From Clostridia bacterium (GTDB lineage: Bacteria > Bacillota > Clostridia > Oscillospirales > Acutalibacteraceae): a stretch of 50,018 nucleotides of DNA. Below are positions 26,199 through 37,030 of the stretch, piece after piece. A program made the position numbers and the translations under genes. The stretch covers positions 1 to 50,018 of the forward strand of contig JAFODS010000007.1 of assembly GCA_017380575.1 (NCBI GenBank), in the 5' to 3' direction. The first letter of the stretch is position 1. Each line of letters begins with the position of its first letter. Below the pieces are notes generated by a model that made no database searches, was not told the origin of the DNA, and saw nothing but the letters and a program-made list of their open reading frames with translations.

Positions 26199-28739
26199 AT
26201 GGCTAAAGAAATCCCCCACGAAAGCGAAGAGTTTAAGGCCAATCTTGAAAACACGAAGATATATAACGTAGACATCAACAAGGAAGTAAGAAAATCATTC
26301 CTTGATTACTCAATGTCAGTTATTGTTTCGCGTGCACTTCCAGATGTCCGTGACGGTCTTAAACCTGTTCATCGCCGTATTCTCTATACGATGTATGAGA
26401 ACAATCTTACTCCGGACAAAGCATACCGTAAATGTGCCGATACCGTTGGTTCGGTTCTCGGTCGTTACCATCCTCACGGTGACGCTTCAGTTTACGATGC
26501 AATGGTTCGTCTTGCACAGAATTTCTCAATGAGATACACTCTTGTTGACGGACACGGTAACTTCGGTTCAATCGACGGCGACCCTGCCGCTGCTTACCGA
26601 TATACTGAGTCAAGAATGAGCAAGATGGCTCTTAAAATGCTTACGGATATCGACAAGGACACGATTGATTTTACAACAAACTACGACGACAGACTTAAGG
26701 AACCGACGGTTCTTCCGTCACGTTTCCCGAATATCCTTGTAAACGGTTCAATGGGTATTGCCGTTGGTATGGCAACAAACATCCCTCCGCATAACCTCAA
26801 GGAAGTTATCGACGGTATGTGCTGTCTTATCGACAATCCCGAGGCTTCACTTGATGACCTTATGGAACACATCAAGGGACCTGACTTCCCGACAAACGGT
26901 ATCATTATGGGTCGTTCGGGAATCCGTGCAGCTTATGCAACAGGCCGCGGTAAGGTTATCGTAAGAGCAAGAGCAGAAATCGTTGAAAAGAAAAACGGCA
27001 GATTTGAAATAAAGGTTACGGAAATTCCGTACACAGTAAATAAAGCAAGACTTATTGAAAGCATCGCTGACCTCGTAAAGGATAAGAAAATCGAAGGCAT
27101 CTCTGATATCAACGACTATTCTTCAAAAGCAGGTATGCATATTTCAATCGACCTCAAGCGTGACGCTAATCCGCAGGTCGTTCTTAATCAGCTTTATTCA
27201 TACACTCAGCTTCAGACAACATTCGGTGTAATTATGATTGCCATCGTTAACGGTGAGCCGAAGGTTCTTACACTTAAGGATGTTCTCAGAAACTATATTG
27301 ACTTCCAGCAGGAGGTTGTTACAAGACGTACACAGTTTGACCTCAAAAAAGCTCAGGACAGAGCTCATATCCTTGAAGGTTTGCTTACAGCTCTTGATTT
27401 CATCGATGAAGTTATCAATATTCTTCGTGCATCGAAGAGTATCAATGAAGGTAAAGAAGCTCTTATGGAACGCTTCGGTCTTGATGATGTTCAGGCTCAG
27501 GCAATCGTTCAGATGCGTCTTGGTCAGTTGACAGGTCTTGAAAGAGTAAAGATTGAAGACGAACTCGGTGAGCTTAAGGAGAAGATTGCTTACTTCGTTG
27601 ATCTTCTTTCTGACGAATCAAAGCTTCTCGGCGTTGTTAAGAGTGAAGCTCTTGAAATTGCTGACAAGTACGGTGATGACCGTCGTACAGAAATTATGAA
27701 CGTTTCGGGCGAAGTGGATATCGAAGACCTTATCCCCGAAGAAACCTGTGTATTTACATTCACAGATTTCGGTTATATCAAGCGTATTCCGATGTCTGAG
27801 TATCAGACTCAGCGTCGAGGCGGACGTGGCGTTAAGGGTCTTACAAGACGTGAAGATGACATCGTAAGAACGATGTTCACAGCTTCAACGCACGATTTCA
27901 TCTCGTTCTTCACAACAAAGGGACGCACATTCAAGCTTAAAGGCTACGAAATTCCCGAAGGCTCAAGAACAAGTAAGGGCATGAACATTGTTAACCTTCT
28001 TCCTCTTGAAGCTGACGAAAAGGTTTCTTCAATGATCCGTTTCACAGCTATGGATGAGGAAACAGGCTATCTTTGTATGTTCACCCGTAAGGGTATCATC
28101 AAGCGTTCAAGCCTTGAAGAATATAAGTCAATCCGCCGTGCAGGTGTTCTTGCAATCACTCTTGATGAGGGTGACGAGCTTGCATGGGTAACAACAACAA
28201 CCGGTAACGATGACCTTATCGTTGCAACAAAGAAGGGTATGTGTATCCGCTTCAACGAAAACGATGCACGTCCGATCGGCCGAACAGCACGAGGCGTTAA
28301 GGCAATCGAGCTTAAGGAAGGCGACGAAGTTGTCGGTATGACAGTTGTTGAGGAAGGCAAGACAATTCTTACTGTCAGCGAAACAGGCTACGGCAGAAAG
28401 AGTGACTTTGACAACTACCGTGTTCAGACAAGAGGCGGTAAAGGTCTTATCAACTACCACGTTGAAAAATACGGTGACATTGCGGCAGTTACATCTGTCA
28501 GCGATAATGATGATATTATTCTTATTGCATCAGACGGTATTATTATCCGTATTCCTGCAGACGGAATCAGCACATTCGCACGTCCGTCAAAGGGTGTTCG
28601 CGTAATGAGAGTTACTGAAGGCGAAAAGCTTATCACAATCACTCCGGTAGAACATGAAGATGCAGAAACAGAAGAAAATACGGAGCCTGCAGAAACTGAA
28701 TCTGAGGCACCACAGGAAGAAACAACCCAGGATAACTAA
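26199..28739 (+). CDS. gyrA: DNA gyrase subunit A (846 aa)
   Basis: Cleavage-reunion subunit of gyrase. The catalytic Tyr is residue 135 in AAYRYTES. The quinolone region reads [14 protein letters not shown], so the position equal to E. coli Ser83 is Ala 96. The C-terminal beta-pinwheel contains the GyrA box [10 protein letters not shown], which separates gyrase from topoisomerase IV. The protein ends in an acidic tail rich in Glu and Thr. The length of 846 is normal. GGAGG lies before the ATG. It is part of the unknown-gyrB-gyrA operon, with mgsA 21 bases downstream. Confidence 0.98.
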   Translation: MAKEIPHESEEFKANLENTKIYNVDINKEVRKSFLDYSMSVIVSRALPDVRDGLKPVHRRILYTMYENNLTPDKAYRKCADTVGSVLGRYHPHGDASVYDAMVRLAQNFSMRYTLVDGHGNFGSIDGDPAAAYRYTESRMSKMALKMLTDIDKDTIDFTTNYDDRLKEPTVLPSRFPNILVNGSMGIAVGMATNIPPHNLKEVIDGMCCLIDNPEASLDDLMEHIKGPDFPTNGIIMGRSGIRAAYATGRGKVIVRARAEIVEKKNGRFEIKVTEIPYTVNKARLIESIADLVKDKKIEGISDINDYSSKAGMHISIDLKRDANPQVVLNQLYSYTQLQTTFGVIMIAIVNGEPKVLTLKDVLRNYIDFQQEVVTRRTQFDLKKAQDRAHILEGLLTALDFIDEVINILRASKSINEGKEALMERFGLDDVQAQAIVQMRLGQLTGLERVKIEDELGELKEKIAYFVDLLSDESKLLGVVKSEALEIADKYGDDRRTEIMNVSGEVDIEDLIPEETCVFTFTDFGYIKRIPMSEYQTQRRGGRGVKGLTRREDDIVRTMFTASTHDFISFFTTKGRTFKLKGYEIPEGSRTSKGMNIVNLLPLEADEKVSSMIRFTAMDEETGYLCMFTRKGIIKRSSLEEYKSIRRAGVLAITLDEGDELAWVTTTTGNDDLIVATKKGMCIRFNENDARPIGRTARGVKAIELKEGDEVVGMTVVEEGKTILTVSETGYGRKSDFDNYRVQTRGGKGLINYHVEKYGDIAAVTSVSDNDDIILIASDGIIIRIPADGISTFARPSKGVRVMRVTEGEKLITITPVEHEDAETEENTEPAETESEAPQEETTQDN

Positions 28740-28760
28740 TAAAACGGAAGGGGCAAAATT

Positions 28761-29165
28761 ATGAACATTGCAATTATTGCACACGATGCGAAAAAAGAAC
28801 TTATGACCCAGTTTTGCATTGCGTACTGCGGTATACTCAGCCGACACAAGCTTTTTGCAACAGGAACAACAGGCAAGCTGGTGGCAGAAGCAACAGGTCT
28901 TGATATTGTAAGATTTTTGTGCGGCGCTCAGGGTGGAGATCAGCAGATCGGCTCACTCATTGCTTGTAATGAGATTGATATGCTTCTTATCTTCAGCGAC
29001 CCTCTTGATCCGAAAGAGCACGAGCCTAACGTAAACAGCCTTCTTCGTATCTGTGACGTGCATAATGTGCCTGCAGCTACGAACATTGCAACTGCAGAGG
29101 CTCTTATCCACAGCCTTGACAGAGGCGACCTCGATTGGAGAGAAATCGTTAACCCGAAGCACTGA
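28761..29165 (+). CDS. mgsA: Methylglyoxal synthase (134 aa)
   Basis: Converts dihydroxyacetone phosphate to methylglyoxal and phosphate, a bypass of lower glycolysis used under phosphate limitation or sugar-phosphate overload. Family motifs are AHDAKKELM, FATGTTGKLVAE (phosphate loop), GAQGGDQQIGSLIA and SDPLDPKEHEPNVNSLLR with the catalytic Asp. The length of 134 is typical. GGAAGGGG precedes the ATG. It follows gyrA by 21 bases. Its presence between gyrA and hisS probably reflects operon fusion rather than shared function. Confidence 0.96.
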   Translation: MNIAIIAHDAKKELMTQFCIAYCGILSRHKLFATGTTGKLVAEATGLDIVRFLCGAQGGDQQIGSLIACNEIDMLLIFSDPLDPKEHEPNVNSLLRICDVHNVPAATNIATAEALIHSLDRGDLDWREIVNPKH

Positions 29166-29181
29166 ATTTAATTTTATGGAC

Positions 29182-29223
29182 TGAATAACCACCGATTGAA
29201 AAGAAAATCAGTCGGCGGTTATT
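29182..29223. promoter_or_regulatory. Long hairpin between mgsA and hisS
   Basis: GAATAACCACCGATTGA pairs with TCAGTCGGCGGTTATTC with one mismatch and one wobble. There is no T-run directly after it, so it could be a weak terminator, a processing site or a leader structure. No T-box sequence (such as the GGGTGG..ACCGCG form) was seen. Confidence 0.5.
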
Positions 29224-29273
29224 CGGCACGTTATCGGAAAGAAATTTACCGATATAAATGAGGAGATTTTTCT

Positions 29274-30623
29274 ATGGCACTTATAACAAAGGCTGTCAAG
29301 GGAACACTTGATGTTCTTCCTGCAGATAGCCACAAAAATCAGTTTGTGGAAAGAACTGTGCTTGAAATCGCAAACGAGTTCGGTTTCAGAGAAATCAGAA
29401 CTCCCGTTTTTGAGCATACGGAGCTTTTCACACGTTCTGTCGGCGACACAACTGACGTCGTACAGAAGGAAATGTACACATTCGAAGATAAGGGCGGACG
29501 TTCAATCACACTTCGTCCCGAGGGAACTGCAGGTGCAGCAAGAGCTTTCCTTGAGCACGGCCTTACAAACGAGGCTATGCCGCAGAAGGTAAGCTACATA
29601 ACATCCTGCTACCGTTACGAAAAGCCTCAGGCAGGCAGACTCCGTGAATTCCATCAGTTCGGAATTGAATGCTACGGTACTGCATCGCCTGCAGCAGATG
29701 CAGAGGTTATCTCTGTTGCAAACGAAGTTTTCGGATTCCTCGGAATTGACAGAATCCGCCTTGAAATAAACTCAATCGGCTGTCCGGAATGCCGTAAGGA
29801 ATATCACGCGGCTCTTAAGGCTTATTTTGAGTCACGTAAGGACGAGCTTTGCGGAACCTGCCTTGACAGACTTGACAGAAACCCGATGAGAATTCTTGAC
29901 TGTAAGAGCCCTGTCTGCCACGAAATTGCGGCAGATGCTCCGATAATTCTTGATTTCCTCTGTGATGAATGTAAGGATCACTTCGAAAAGGTAAAGATGT
30001 ACCTTGATAATATGGGTATCGTCTACGAGGTTAATCCGCACATTGTCCGCGGTCTTGATTATTACACAAGAACAGTTTTTGAATTCCTTACGGATTCTCT
30101 CGGTGCACAGAGTGCAGTTTGTGCAGGCGGTCGCTACGACGGTCTTGTAGAGGAAATCGGTGGGCCTCATGTTCCGGCTCTCGGTTTCGGTATGGGTATC
30201 GAAAGACTTCTTCTTTTGCTCGAGGCACAGGGAATCAAGCTCCCCGAAGCAAAGAAGTGCGAAATATACATTGCAAACATCGGTGAAGAGGCTTCAATCA
30301 AGGCTGCCGCAATGGCAACGGAGCTTCGTCAGTCAGGAATGTTTGCAGAGTTTGATGTTGTCGGCCGTTCACTCAAGGCACAGATGAAGTACGCTGATAA
30401 AATCGGTGCAAGATTCACAACCGTTATCGGTGAGGATGACATCAAAGCAAACGTAGCTAAAGTTAAAAATATGCAGACAGGTGAAGTTACCGAGCTTGCA
30501 ATTGACGAATTTGCAGACACTTTTATGGAGCTTTCTCTTCAGAATGCGGCAAATGACTTGCAGGACTTGGTAAGCAACTCCGAAGCAATTGATTTAAGCA
30601 AATTTTTGGGAGGCATAATGTAA
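29274..30623 (+). CDS. hisS: Histidyl-tRNA synthetase (449 aa)
   Basis: Class II synthetase charging tRNA-His. Motif 1 region is FREIRTPVFEHTELF, motif 2 is YRYEKPQAGRLREFHQFGIE, and the histidine A motif is GLDYYTRTVFEF. Motif 3 is GFGMGIERL. The C-terminal anticodon-binding domain runs from about residue 325. At 449 residues it is longer than most (about 420), with a C-terminal helix of about 30 residues ending SKFLGGIM. GAGGAG precedes the ATG. Its stop overlaps the start of aspS by one base, the usual hisS-aspS pair. Confidence 0.97.
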   Translation: MALITKAVKGTLDVLPADSHKNQFVERTVLEIANEFGFREIRTPVFEHTELFTRSVGDTTDVVQKEMYTFEDKGGRSITLRPEGTAGAARAFLEHGLTNEAMPQKVSYITSCYRYEKPQAGRLREFHQFGIECYGTASPAADAEVISVANEVFGFLGIDRIRLEINSIGCPECRKEYHAALKAYFESRKDELCGTCLDRLDRNPMRILDCKSPVCHEIAADAPIILDFLCDECKDHFEKVKMYLDNMGIVYEVNPHIVRGLDYYTRTVFEFLTDSLGAQSAVCAGGRYDGLVEEIGGPHVPALGFGMGIERLLLLLEAQGIKLPEAKKCEIYIANIGEEASIKAAAMATELRQSGMFAEFDVVGRSLKAQMKYADKIGARFTTVIGEDDIKANVAKVKNMQTGEVTELAIDEFADTFMELSLQNAANDLQDLVSNSEAIDLSKFLGGIM

Positions 30624-32410
30624 TGGATTTTATGACAGGTTTAAAGCGCACAGATTACTGTGGCGACCTCAGAATTACAGATGCAGGTAAAGAAGTAACT
30701 GTTGCCGGTTGGGTACAGCGTCAGCGTGACCTCGGTGCACTTATCTTCATCGATCTTCGTGACCGTACAGGTATCGTTCAGCTTGCATTTGATGAAAACA
30801 CAGACAAAGAAATCTTTGAAAAAGCATTCGCTGCAAGAAGTGAATTTGTTCTTATGGCAAAGGGTATTGTACGCGAGCGTTCTTCAAAGAACAAGGATAT
30901 TCCGACAGGTGAAATTGAAATCGACGTTAAGGATTTAAGAGTGCTCGGTAAGAGTGAAACTCCTCCGTTCGAAATCATTGAAAACTGCCAGACATCGGAG
31001 CTTACAAGACTTAAGTACCGTTATCTCGACCTTCGCCGTCCTGACTTGCAGAAGAATATCATTATGCGTCATAAGATCTGCAAGATCACACGCGACTATT
31101 TTGACGAGAACGGATTTATCGAAATTGAAACACCGATTCTTATCAAGTCAACTCCCGAAGGTGCAAGAGACTTCCTTGTTCCCAGCCGTATCCACAACGG
31201 AACTTTCTATGCTCTTCCGCAGTCACCTCAGCTTTACAAGCAGCTTTCAATGGTAGCAGGTTTTGACAGATATATGCAGATTGCACGTTGCTTCCGTGAC
31301 GAAGACCTTCGTGCAGACCGTCAGCCTGAATTCACACAGATTGACCTTGAAATGTCTTTTGTTGATATGGAAGACGTTCTTGCAATCGGTGAAGGCTATA
31401 TGAAGAGAGTTTTCAAGGAAGCTCTCGGCGTTGAAATCGAAACTCCGATTCCTCGCCTTACTTATAAAGAGTCAATGGACCGTTACGGTTCCGATAAGCC
31501 CGACACACGTTACGGTATGGAGCTTTACGACCTCAGCGACATCGTTAAGGATTGCGGATTCGGTGTATTCAGCGGTCCTGTTGCAGAAGGCGGTTCAGTC
31601 CGCGGTATTACTGCAAAGAACGCTGTAACAACTCTTACACGTAAAGAGATTGATAAGCTCACAGAAATGGTACGCGGCAGCGGTGCAAAGGGACTTGCAT
31701 GGGTAAGACTTAACGAGGACGGCACAATGGCTTCATCTTTTGCAAAGTTTATGACAGAAGATGAGATGAAGGCTATCCTTGAACGTGCAGATGCACAGGC
31801 AGGCGACGTTGTTCTTATCATCGGTGACGTTAAGAATTCAATTGTTTATTCAGTTCTCGGTGCACTCCGTCAGGAAGTTGCAAAGAAGCTTGATATCATC
31901 CCGAAGGACAAGTTCAACCTTCTCTGGATTACAGAGTTCCCGTTCTTTGATTGGGACGAGGATGCACAGACTTGGGTTGCAATGCACCACCCGTTCACAT
32001 CTCCGATGGACGAATGCCTTGAATATCTTGAAACAGACAAGGCTCAGGTACGTGCAAAGGCATACGACCTCGTTCTTAACGGTGTTGAACTCAGCTCAGG
32101 TTCAATCCGTATCACAAACCCTGACCTTCAGAAGAGAATGTTCACACTTCTCGGTCTTTCAGACGAAGAAGCATATGCAAAGTTCGGTTACCTTACTGAT
32201 GCTTTCCGCTTCGGTGCACCGCCGCACGGTGGTATGGGTATCGGTCTTGACCGTCTTGTAATGCAGATGCTCGGTTGCGAAAGCCTCCGTGATGTTGTTG
32301 CATATCCGAAGGTACAGAATGCAAGCGAGCCGATGACAGAGTGTCCCGCACCTGTTGATACAATTCAGCTTGACGAGCTCGGAATTGCACTCAAAACAAA
32401 AGAAGACTAA
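30623..32410 (+). CDS. aspS: Aspartyl-tRNA synthetase (595 aa)
   Basis: Class IIb synthetase for tRNA-Asp. It has an N-terminal OB-fold anticodon domain (VAGWVQRQRDLGALIFIDLR), motif 1 at FIEIETPILIKSTPEGARDF, motif 2 at CFRDEDLRADRQPEFTQID, the bacterial insertion (GAD) domain in the middle, and motif 3 GMGIGLDRLVM near the C terminus. The length of 595 is the normal bacterial type. Whether it also charges tRNA-Asn cannot be decided here. It overlaps the hisS stop (TAATG). A weak terminator-like hairpin follows. Confidence 0.97.
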   Translation: MDFMTGLKRTDYCGDLRITDAGKEVTVAGWVQRQRDLGALIFIDLRDRTGIVQLAFDENTDKEIFEKAFAARSEFVLMAKGIVRERSSKNKDIPTGEIEIDVKDLRVLGKSETPPFEIIENCQTSELTRLKYRYLDLRRPDLQKNIIMRHKICKITRDYFDENGFIEIETPILIKSTPEGARDFLVPSRIHNGTFYALPQSPQLYKQLSMVAGFDRYMQIARCFRDEDLRADRQPEFTQIDLEMSFVDMEDVLAIGEGYMKRVFKEALGVEIETPIPRLTYKESMDRYGSDKPDTRYGMELYDLSDIVKDCGFGVFSGPVAEGGSVRGITAKNAVTTLTRKEIDKLTEMVRGSGAKGLAWVRLNEDGTMASSFAKFMTEDEMKAILERADAQAGDVVLIIGDVKNSIVYSVLGALRQEVAKKLDIIPKDKFNLLWITEFPFFDWDEDAQTWVAMHHPFTSPMDECLEYLETDKAQVRAKAYDLVLNGVELSSGSIRITNPDLQKRMFTLLGLSDEEAYAKFGYLTDAFRFGAPPHGGMGIGLDRLVMQMLGCESLRDVVAYPKVQNASEPMTECPAPVDTIQLDELGIALKTKED

Positions 32411-32417
32411 AAATATA

Positions 32418-32439
32418 AGGGTCGGTTTATGCCGACCCT
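32418..32439 (+). terminator. Hairpin after aspS
   Basis: AGGGTCGG / CCGACCCT forms an 8-bp stem. The tail is only moderately T-rich, so read-through into the MFS gene is possible. Confidence 0.6.
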
Positions 32440-32460
32440 GATTTACGTTAGGAATAATTT

Positions 32461-33678
32461 ATGCAGAAGTTAGAAAGAAAAGATGCGAAACAATTGACGC
32501 TCCTTTGTGCGGCGGCTTATTTTGTCAGCTACCTCACAAGAGTTAATTTTGCCGCAGTTATTGCCGCGATAATTCAGGCAGGGGATATCGACAAGGCCTC
32601 CGCAGGGCTTGTTACAACGCTCGGTTTTATTACATACGGTGTCGGTCAGCTTATCAGCGGTTGGCTTGGTGACAGAATCAACCCGAAAAAGCTTATGGTT
32701 ATCGGCTTCGCAACAACGGTTGCGATGAATCTGCTCATTCCGTTTTGTACGAGTGGTGCGTGGATGTGCCTTGTCTGGGCATTCAACGGATTTGCACAAT
32801 CGTTTATGTGGCCGCCGATGGTAAAAATTATGTCCTCTGCGATGAATTCGGACGACTACAACAAAGGTTGTGTTGTCGTAAGCTGGGGTAGCACGATTGC
32901 GACGATACTTATTTACCTTGTTTCGCCTGTGATAATCAAATTCGCAGGATGGCGAACGGTTTTCTTCGTTTACGGAGCTGTTGCCGTGCTGATTTCTTCA
33001 GTATGGTATGCGAAAATCACAGCGATTGAAAAGAAATGCGAAATTGTTTATCCGATGCATCAGAAGAGCAAAAACGGCGGAAAAATGGCAATTAAAATCA
33101 GCGTACCGTTGTTGATAATCGTAATGCTCACAATTATGCTTCAGGGTTCTCTTCGAGACGGTGTTACGACATGGGTACCGACATTTGTTTCCGAGTCATT
33201 CAACCTTGGCAGTGAAATTTCAATTTTAAGCAGTGTGATTATTCCTCTGTTCAGCCTCGCAAGCCTTCAGCTTACGGGTATTATTTACAACAAACTCGGC
33301 AAAAAGCCTTTTAAAAGCTCAGGTTTGTTCTTTATCTGTGCTGTTACGGCGGCTGTTTTGCTTGTATTTTTCAAGGGAAGCTCGGTTATCCTCACGGTTG
33401 CGATGTCAGCTCTTATCGTTGCGTGTATGCACGGAATAAACCTTATACTTGTCTGCTTCCTGCCTGCGGCACTTGCTGATGACGATAATGTTTCAACACT
33501 TTCGGGCTTGCTTAATTTTATGACCTATGTCGGAAGTGCGGCATCGACCTACGGCTTTGCACTTCTTTCGGAAAGCTTCGGCTGGAACGGCACGGTTGTT
33601 TCGTGGCTTGTTATAACAGTGCTCGGTACAACTGCCTGCATTATCTGCAACAAAGCAACAAAGAAGCTTAAGTTTTAA
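32461..33678 (+). CDS. MFS transporter, GlpT/UhpT-like (405 aa)
   Basis: Major facilitator superfamily permease with about twelve membrane segments. The N-terminal half resembles the organophosphate:phosphate antiporters (GlpT/UhpT/PgtP): SYLTRVNFAAV near residue 24 and TYGVGQLISGWLGDRINPKK, with the family loop G-D-R-x-x-P-K-K. The C-terminal half contains RDGVTTWVPTFVSE. Sugar-phosphate or glycerol-phosphate exchange is possible but not proven. AGGAAT precedes the ATG. It is convergent with secA, separated by a bidirectional terminator. Confidence 0.85.
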   Translation: MQKLERKDAKQLTLLCAAAYFVSYLTRVNFAAVIAAIIQAGDIDKASAGLVTTLGFITYGVGQLISGWLGDRINPKKLMVIGFATTVAMNLLIPFCTSGAWMCLVWAFNGFAQSFMWPPMVKIMSSAMNSDDYNKGCVVVSWGSTIATILIYLVSPVIIKFAGWRTVFFVYGAVAVLISSVWYAKITAIEKKCEIVYPMHQKSKNGGKMAIKISVPLLIIVMLTIMLQGSLRDGVTTWVPTFVSESFNLGSEISILSSVIIPLFSLASLQLTGIIYNKLGKKPFKSSGLFFICAVTAAVLLVFFKGSSVILTVAMSALIVACMHGINLILVCFLPAALADDDNVSTLSGLLNFMTYVGSAASTYGFALLSESFGWNGTVVSWLVITVLGTTACIICNKATKKLKF

Positions 33679-33695
33679 TACAATAATGTATATAA

Positions 33696-33725
33696 AAAGA
33701 CCTGCACATTTTCGTGCAGGTCTTT
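33696..33725. terminator. Bidirectional terminator between MFS gene and secA
   Basis: AAAGACCTGCAC / GTGCAGGTCTTT forms a perfect 12-bp stem with a six-base loop between convergent genes. Confidence 0.9.
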
Positions 33726-33730
33726 GCTGT

Positions 33731-36475
33731 TTATTTACCCTGATTTGCGGGGTTGCCGCAGCACTTTTTGTATTTCTTGCCGCTGCCGCAGGGACAGGGG
33801 TCGTTCGGACCGGGAGCAGCCTTTTTGCGGACTGTTCTGCCTTTTTCGCTTCCGTCGCCTGAACCGCTTTCGCTTGTAACCTTTGCAGCCTGCTCACGCT
33901 TTGTGTCTTCCTCACTGCGGATTCTGACTGTAAGCACCTGACGAACGGTTGACTCGCGGATTGATTCGCTCATCTCGTCGAACATATCGTAGCTTTCCAT
34001 TCTGTATGCAACAACGGGATCCTGGTTACCGTAAGCACGAAGGCCGATACCTCTCTTGAGCTCTTCCATAGAGTCAATGTGCTCCATCCAGAAGTTGTCA
34101 ACGTTACGAAGAAGAATCATATGCTCAAGGCTTCTCATAATTTCGGGAGTAAGCTCTGCTTCTCTCTGCTCGTAACGCTCGTGACCGCGTGCAATAAGCT
34201 CTTCTTTAACAGCATCTCTGTCGAAAGAACTCTCATCTTCAAAGTCTGTTTCGTCTGTGATCCATCCAAGGTATTTATCGCGAAGACCCTTGATGTTCCA
34301 GTCGCTCTTCGGAAGGGCAGCTGCACAGTAGAAATCAACCGATGCTGCAACTGATTCGTCGAGCATATTAAGGATTGATGTCTTAAGATCCTCACCGTCA
34401 AGAACACGGTTACGCTGACCGTAGATGATCTCACGCTGTCTGTTCATAACGTCGTCGTATTTAAGAACGTTCTTACGGATTGCGAAGTTCTGTGATTCCT
34501 TCTTACGCTGTGCGGATTCAATTGATTTTGAAACCATTCTGTTTGTAATCGGCATATCTTCGTCAACGTTGAGTGTTGTCATAACGCTCTGAAGTCTGTC
34601 GCCACCGAAAAGTCGCATAAGGTCGTCTTCAAGTGAAAGATAGAAACGGCTTTCGCCGGGGTCGCCCTGACGTCCTGAACGTCCGCGGAGCTGATTGTCG
34701 ATTCGACGTGAGTCGTGACGCTCTGTACCGATGATGAAAAGACCGCCTGCATCGCGTACCTGCTGTGCCTCGTCCTTGATGTCATCCTTGAATTTCTTTT
34801 CAAGCTCTGTATATTCAGCTCTTGCATTGATGATGTCTTCGTTATCTGTTTCTGCAAAGCCTGTTGCCTCTGCAATAAGCTCGTCTGTGTAACCCTTACG
34901 GCGCATTGCAGCCTTTGCAAGGTATTCTGAGTTACCGCCAAGCATAATGTCGGTACCACGGCCTGCCATGTTAGTTGCAATTGTAACAGCACCGAGCTTA
35001 CCAGCCTGTGCAACGATTTCAGCTTCCTTGTCATGGAACTTAGCGTTAAGAACTTCGTGCTGAATTCCGCGACGCTTAAGAAGCTTTGAAAGGATTTCTG
35101 ATTTTTCAATTGAAACTGTACCGACAAGGACAGGCTGTCCCTTTGCATGACATTCAATAACCTGTTCGATAAGAGCGTTGTACTTCGCAGCCTCTGTCTT
35201 GTAAACAACGTCATCCTGATCTTTACGGATCATCGGCTTGTTTGTCGGAATTTCAACAACGTCAAGTGTGTAAATCTCCTGGAATTCCTGGCTTTCCGTC
35301 ATAGCTGTACCTGTCATACCTGAAAGCTTTTTGTAAAGGCGGAAGTAGTTCTGGAATGTGATTGTAGCAAGAGTTTTGCTTTCGTGCTCAACCTTAACGC
35401 CTTCTTTAGCCTCGATAGCCTGATGAAGACCTTCGTTGTATCGACGGCCGAGCATAATACGACCTGTGAATTCGTCAACGATAAGAACCTGATTGTCCTT
35501 AACAACGTAGTCGATGTCACGGCGCATAACGCCTACAGCCTTGATAGCCTGATTGATATGGTGAAGGAGCGTCATATTGTCCGCATCCATAAGGTTTTCA
35601 ACGTTGAAGTGAGCCTCAGTCTTTGCAATACCTCTTTTTGTAAGAGAAGCTGTACGTGCCTTTTCGTCAACGATGTAGTCACCGTCAGCAGAAACTTCTT
35701 CAGCGTTCTGCTTAGCTTCAATTTCCTTAACAACAGTCTTTGTAAGACCGCGAACGAAATTGTTTGCAAGAGTGTAAAGCTCTGTTGAACGGTCGCCTCG
35801 ACCTGAAATGATAAGCGGTGTTCTCGCTTCATCGATAAGGATTGAGTCAACCTCGTCGACTACGGCAAAATTGTGTCCGCGCTGAACCTTGTTCTCTTTG
35901 TACGGCACCATGTTGTCACGAAGGTAGTCAAATCCCATTTCGTTGTTAGTACCGTATGTGATGTCTGCATTGTAAGCAGCCTTACGCTCTTCGTTTGAAA
36001 GACCGTGAACGATAAGTCCGACGGAAAGACCCATAAAGCGGTAAAGCTTGCCCATCCATTCAGAGTCACGGCGTGCAAGGTAATCGTTAACTGTAACGAT
36101 GTGAACACCGTTGCCTGAAAGTGCATTAAGATAAGCGGGGAGGGTAGCAACAAGAGTTTTACCTTCACCTGTTTTCATTTCTGCAATTCGTCCCTGATGA
36201 AGAACAATACCACCGATAATCTGTACGGGGAAGTGCTTCATTCCGAGAACACGCCACGAAGCCTCACGGCAGGCAGCAAATGCTTCGGGAAGGATATCGT
36301 CAAGAGTTTCACCGTTTGCAAGACGTTCCTTGAACTCAACTGTTTTGTGCTGAAGGTCTTTGTCTGAAAGCTTTGAATATTCGTCTTCAAGAGCAAGAAC
36401 CTTATTCTTGATCGGTGTAATCTTCTTAACCGCGTTGGTAGAATAATCACCGAAGATTTTTTTCAACAAGTTCAT
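33731..36475 (-). CDS. secA: Preprotein translocase ATPase SecA (914 aa)
   Basis: Motor ATPase of the Sec pathway that pushes preproteins through SecYEG. Parts in order: an N-terminal helix (NLLKKIFGD), Walker [10 protein letters not shown] near residue 100, Walker [18 protein letters not shown], the preprotein-binding domain, nucleotide domain 2 with [15 protein letters not shown], and the helical scaffold with [12 protein letters not shown]. The C-terminal zinc/SecB-binding tail is [15 protein letters not shown]. The length is normal. It is the last gene of the xth / dCMP deaminase / secA transcript, 25 bases after the deaminase. The secreted proteins in this window probably depend on it. 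Confidence 0.98.
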   Translation of the reverse strand: MNLLKKIFGDYSTNAVKKITPIKNKVLALEDEYSKLSDKDLQHKTVEFKERLANGETLDDILPEAFAACREASWRVLGMKHFPVQIIGGIVLHQGRIAEMKTGEGKTLVATLPAYLNALSGNGVHIVTVNDYLARRDSEWMGKLYRFMGLSVGLIVHGLSNEERKAAYNADITYGTNNEMGFDYLRDNMVPYKENKVQRGHNFAVVDEVDSILIDEARTPLIISGRGDRSTELYTLANNFVRGLTKTVVKEIEAKQNAEEVSADGDYIVDEKARTASLTKRGIAKTEAHFNVENLMDADNMTLLHHINQAIKAVGVMRRDIDYVVKDNQVLIVDEFTGRIMLGRRYNEGLHQAIEAKEGVKVEHESKTLATITFQNYFRLYKKLSGMTGTAMTESQEFQEIYTLDVVEIPTNKPMIRKDQDDVVYKTEAAKYNALIEQVIECHAKGQPVLVGTVSIEKSEILSKLLKRRGIQHEVLNAKFHDKEAEIVAQAGKLGAVTIATNMAGRGTDIMLGGNSEYLAKAAMRRKGYTDELIAEATGFAETDNEDIINARAEYTELEKKFKDDIKDEAQQVRDAGGLFIIGTERHDSRRIDNQLRGRSGRQGDPGESRFYLSLEDDLMRLFGGDRLQSVMTTLNVDEDMPITNRMVSKSIESAQRKKESQNFAIRKNVLKYDDVMNRQREIIYGQRNRVLDGEDLKTSILNMLDESVAASVDFYCAAALPKSDWNIKGLRDKYLGWITDETDFEDESSFDRDAVKEELIARGHERYEQREAELTPEIMRSLEHMILLRNVDNFWMEHIDSMEELKRGIGLRAYGNQDPVVAYRMESYDMFDEMSESIRESTVRQVLTVRIRSEEDTKREQAAKVTSESGSGDGSEKGRTVRKKAAPGPNDPCPCGSGKKYKKCCGNPANQGK

Positions 36476-36500
36476 ATGATGTACTCGATCCTTTCGAAAA

Positions 36501-37001
36501 TTATACTAATTTTTCGTCAAAGTTAATTACAATGTTTTCACGTGACATTGTAAGCTGACAGTATTCAACACCTGCAGCGTCAAACATCTTCTTTGATGCT
36601 TTTACTCCGTCAGTGTCTTTATATTTATCAGAAAGGTAAAGAACTTTCTTGATACCGCTCTGAATAATAGCCTTTGCACATTCGTTACACGGGAAAAGTG
36701 CAACGTAAATTGAGCAACCCTTAAGTGAAGCACCTGCATTGTTAAGAATTGCGTTAAGCTCAGCGTGACAAACAAAAGGATATTTCGTGTCGATTTCGCT
36801 GTTTCCGCTTCTTTCCCACGGGAATTCATCATCGCTGCAACCGTGAGGGAAACCGTTATATCCGACGGACATAATCTTCTTGTTTTCGTTCACAATACAA
36901 GCACCGACCTGAGTGCTGGGGTCCTTGCTTCGTTTTGCTGAAAGCAGGGCAATGCCCATAAAATACTCATCCCATGATATGTAGTCATCTCTTTTTGCCA
37001 T
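36501..37001 (-). CDS. Deoxycytidylate (dCMP) deaminase (166 aa)
   Basis: Zinc-dependent deaminase giving dUMP from dCMP. The family signature order is complete: [37 protein letters not shown], the zinc motif C-H-A-E-L-N-A and [13 protein letters not shown]. The length of 166 is normal. The ATG at 37001 is chosen because GGAGAG then has an eight-base spacing; a GTG nine bases upstream would overlap that site. It lies between xth and secA. A second member at 10480-10966 is frameshifted, so this is the intact copy. Confidence 0.95.
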   Translation of the reverse strand: MAKRDDYISWDEYFMGIALLSAKRSKDPSTQVGACIVNENKKIMSVGYNGFPHGCSDDEFPWERSGNSEIDTKYPFVCHAELNAILNNAGASLKGCSIYVALFPCNECAKAIIQSGIKKVLYLSDKYKDTDGVKASKKMFDAAGVEYCQLTMSRENIVINFDEKLV

Positions 37002-37030
37002 AAGAGCCACTCTCCTTATACGTAGATGTT

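Noticed and set aside
29166-29273. Possible T-box leader before hisS
   Set aside because: Only a single hairpin is seen. Neither the T-box bulge sequence nor an antiterminator could be recognised.
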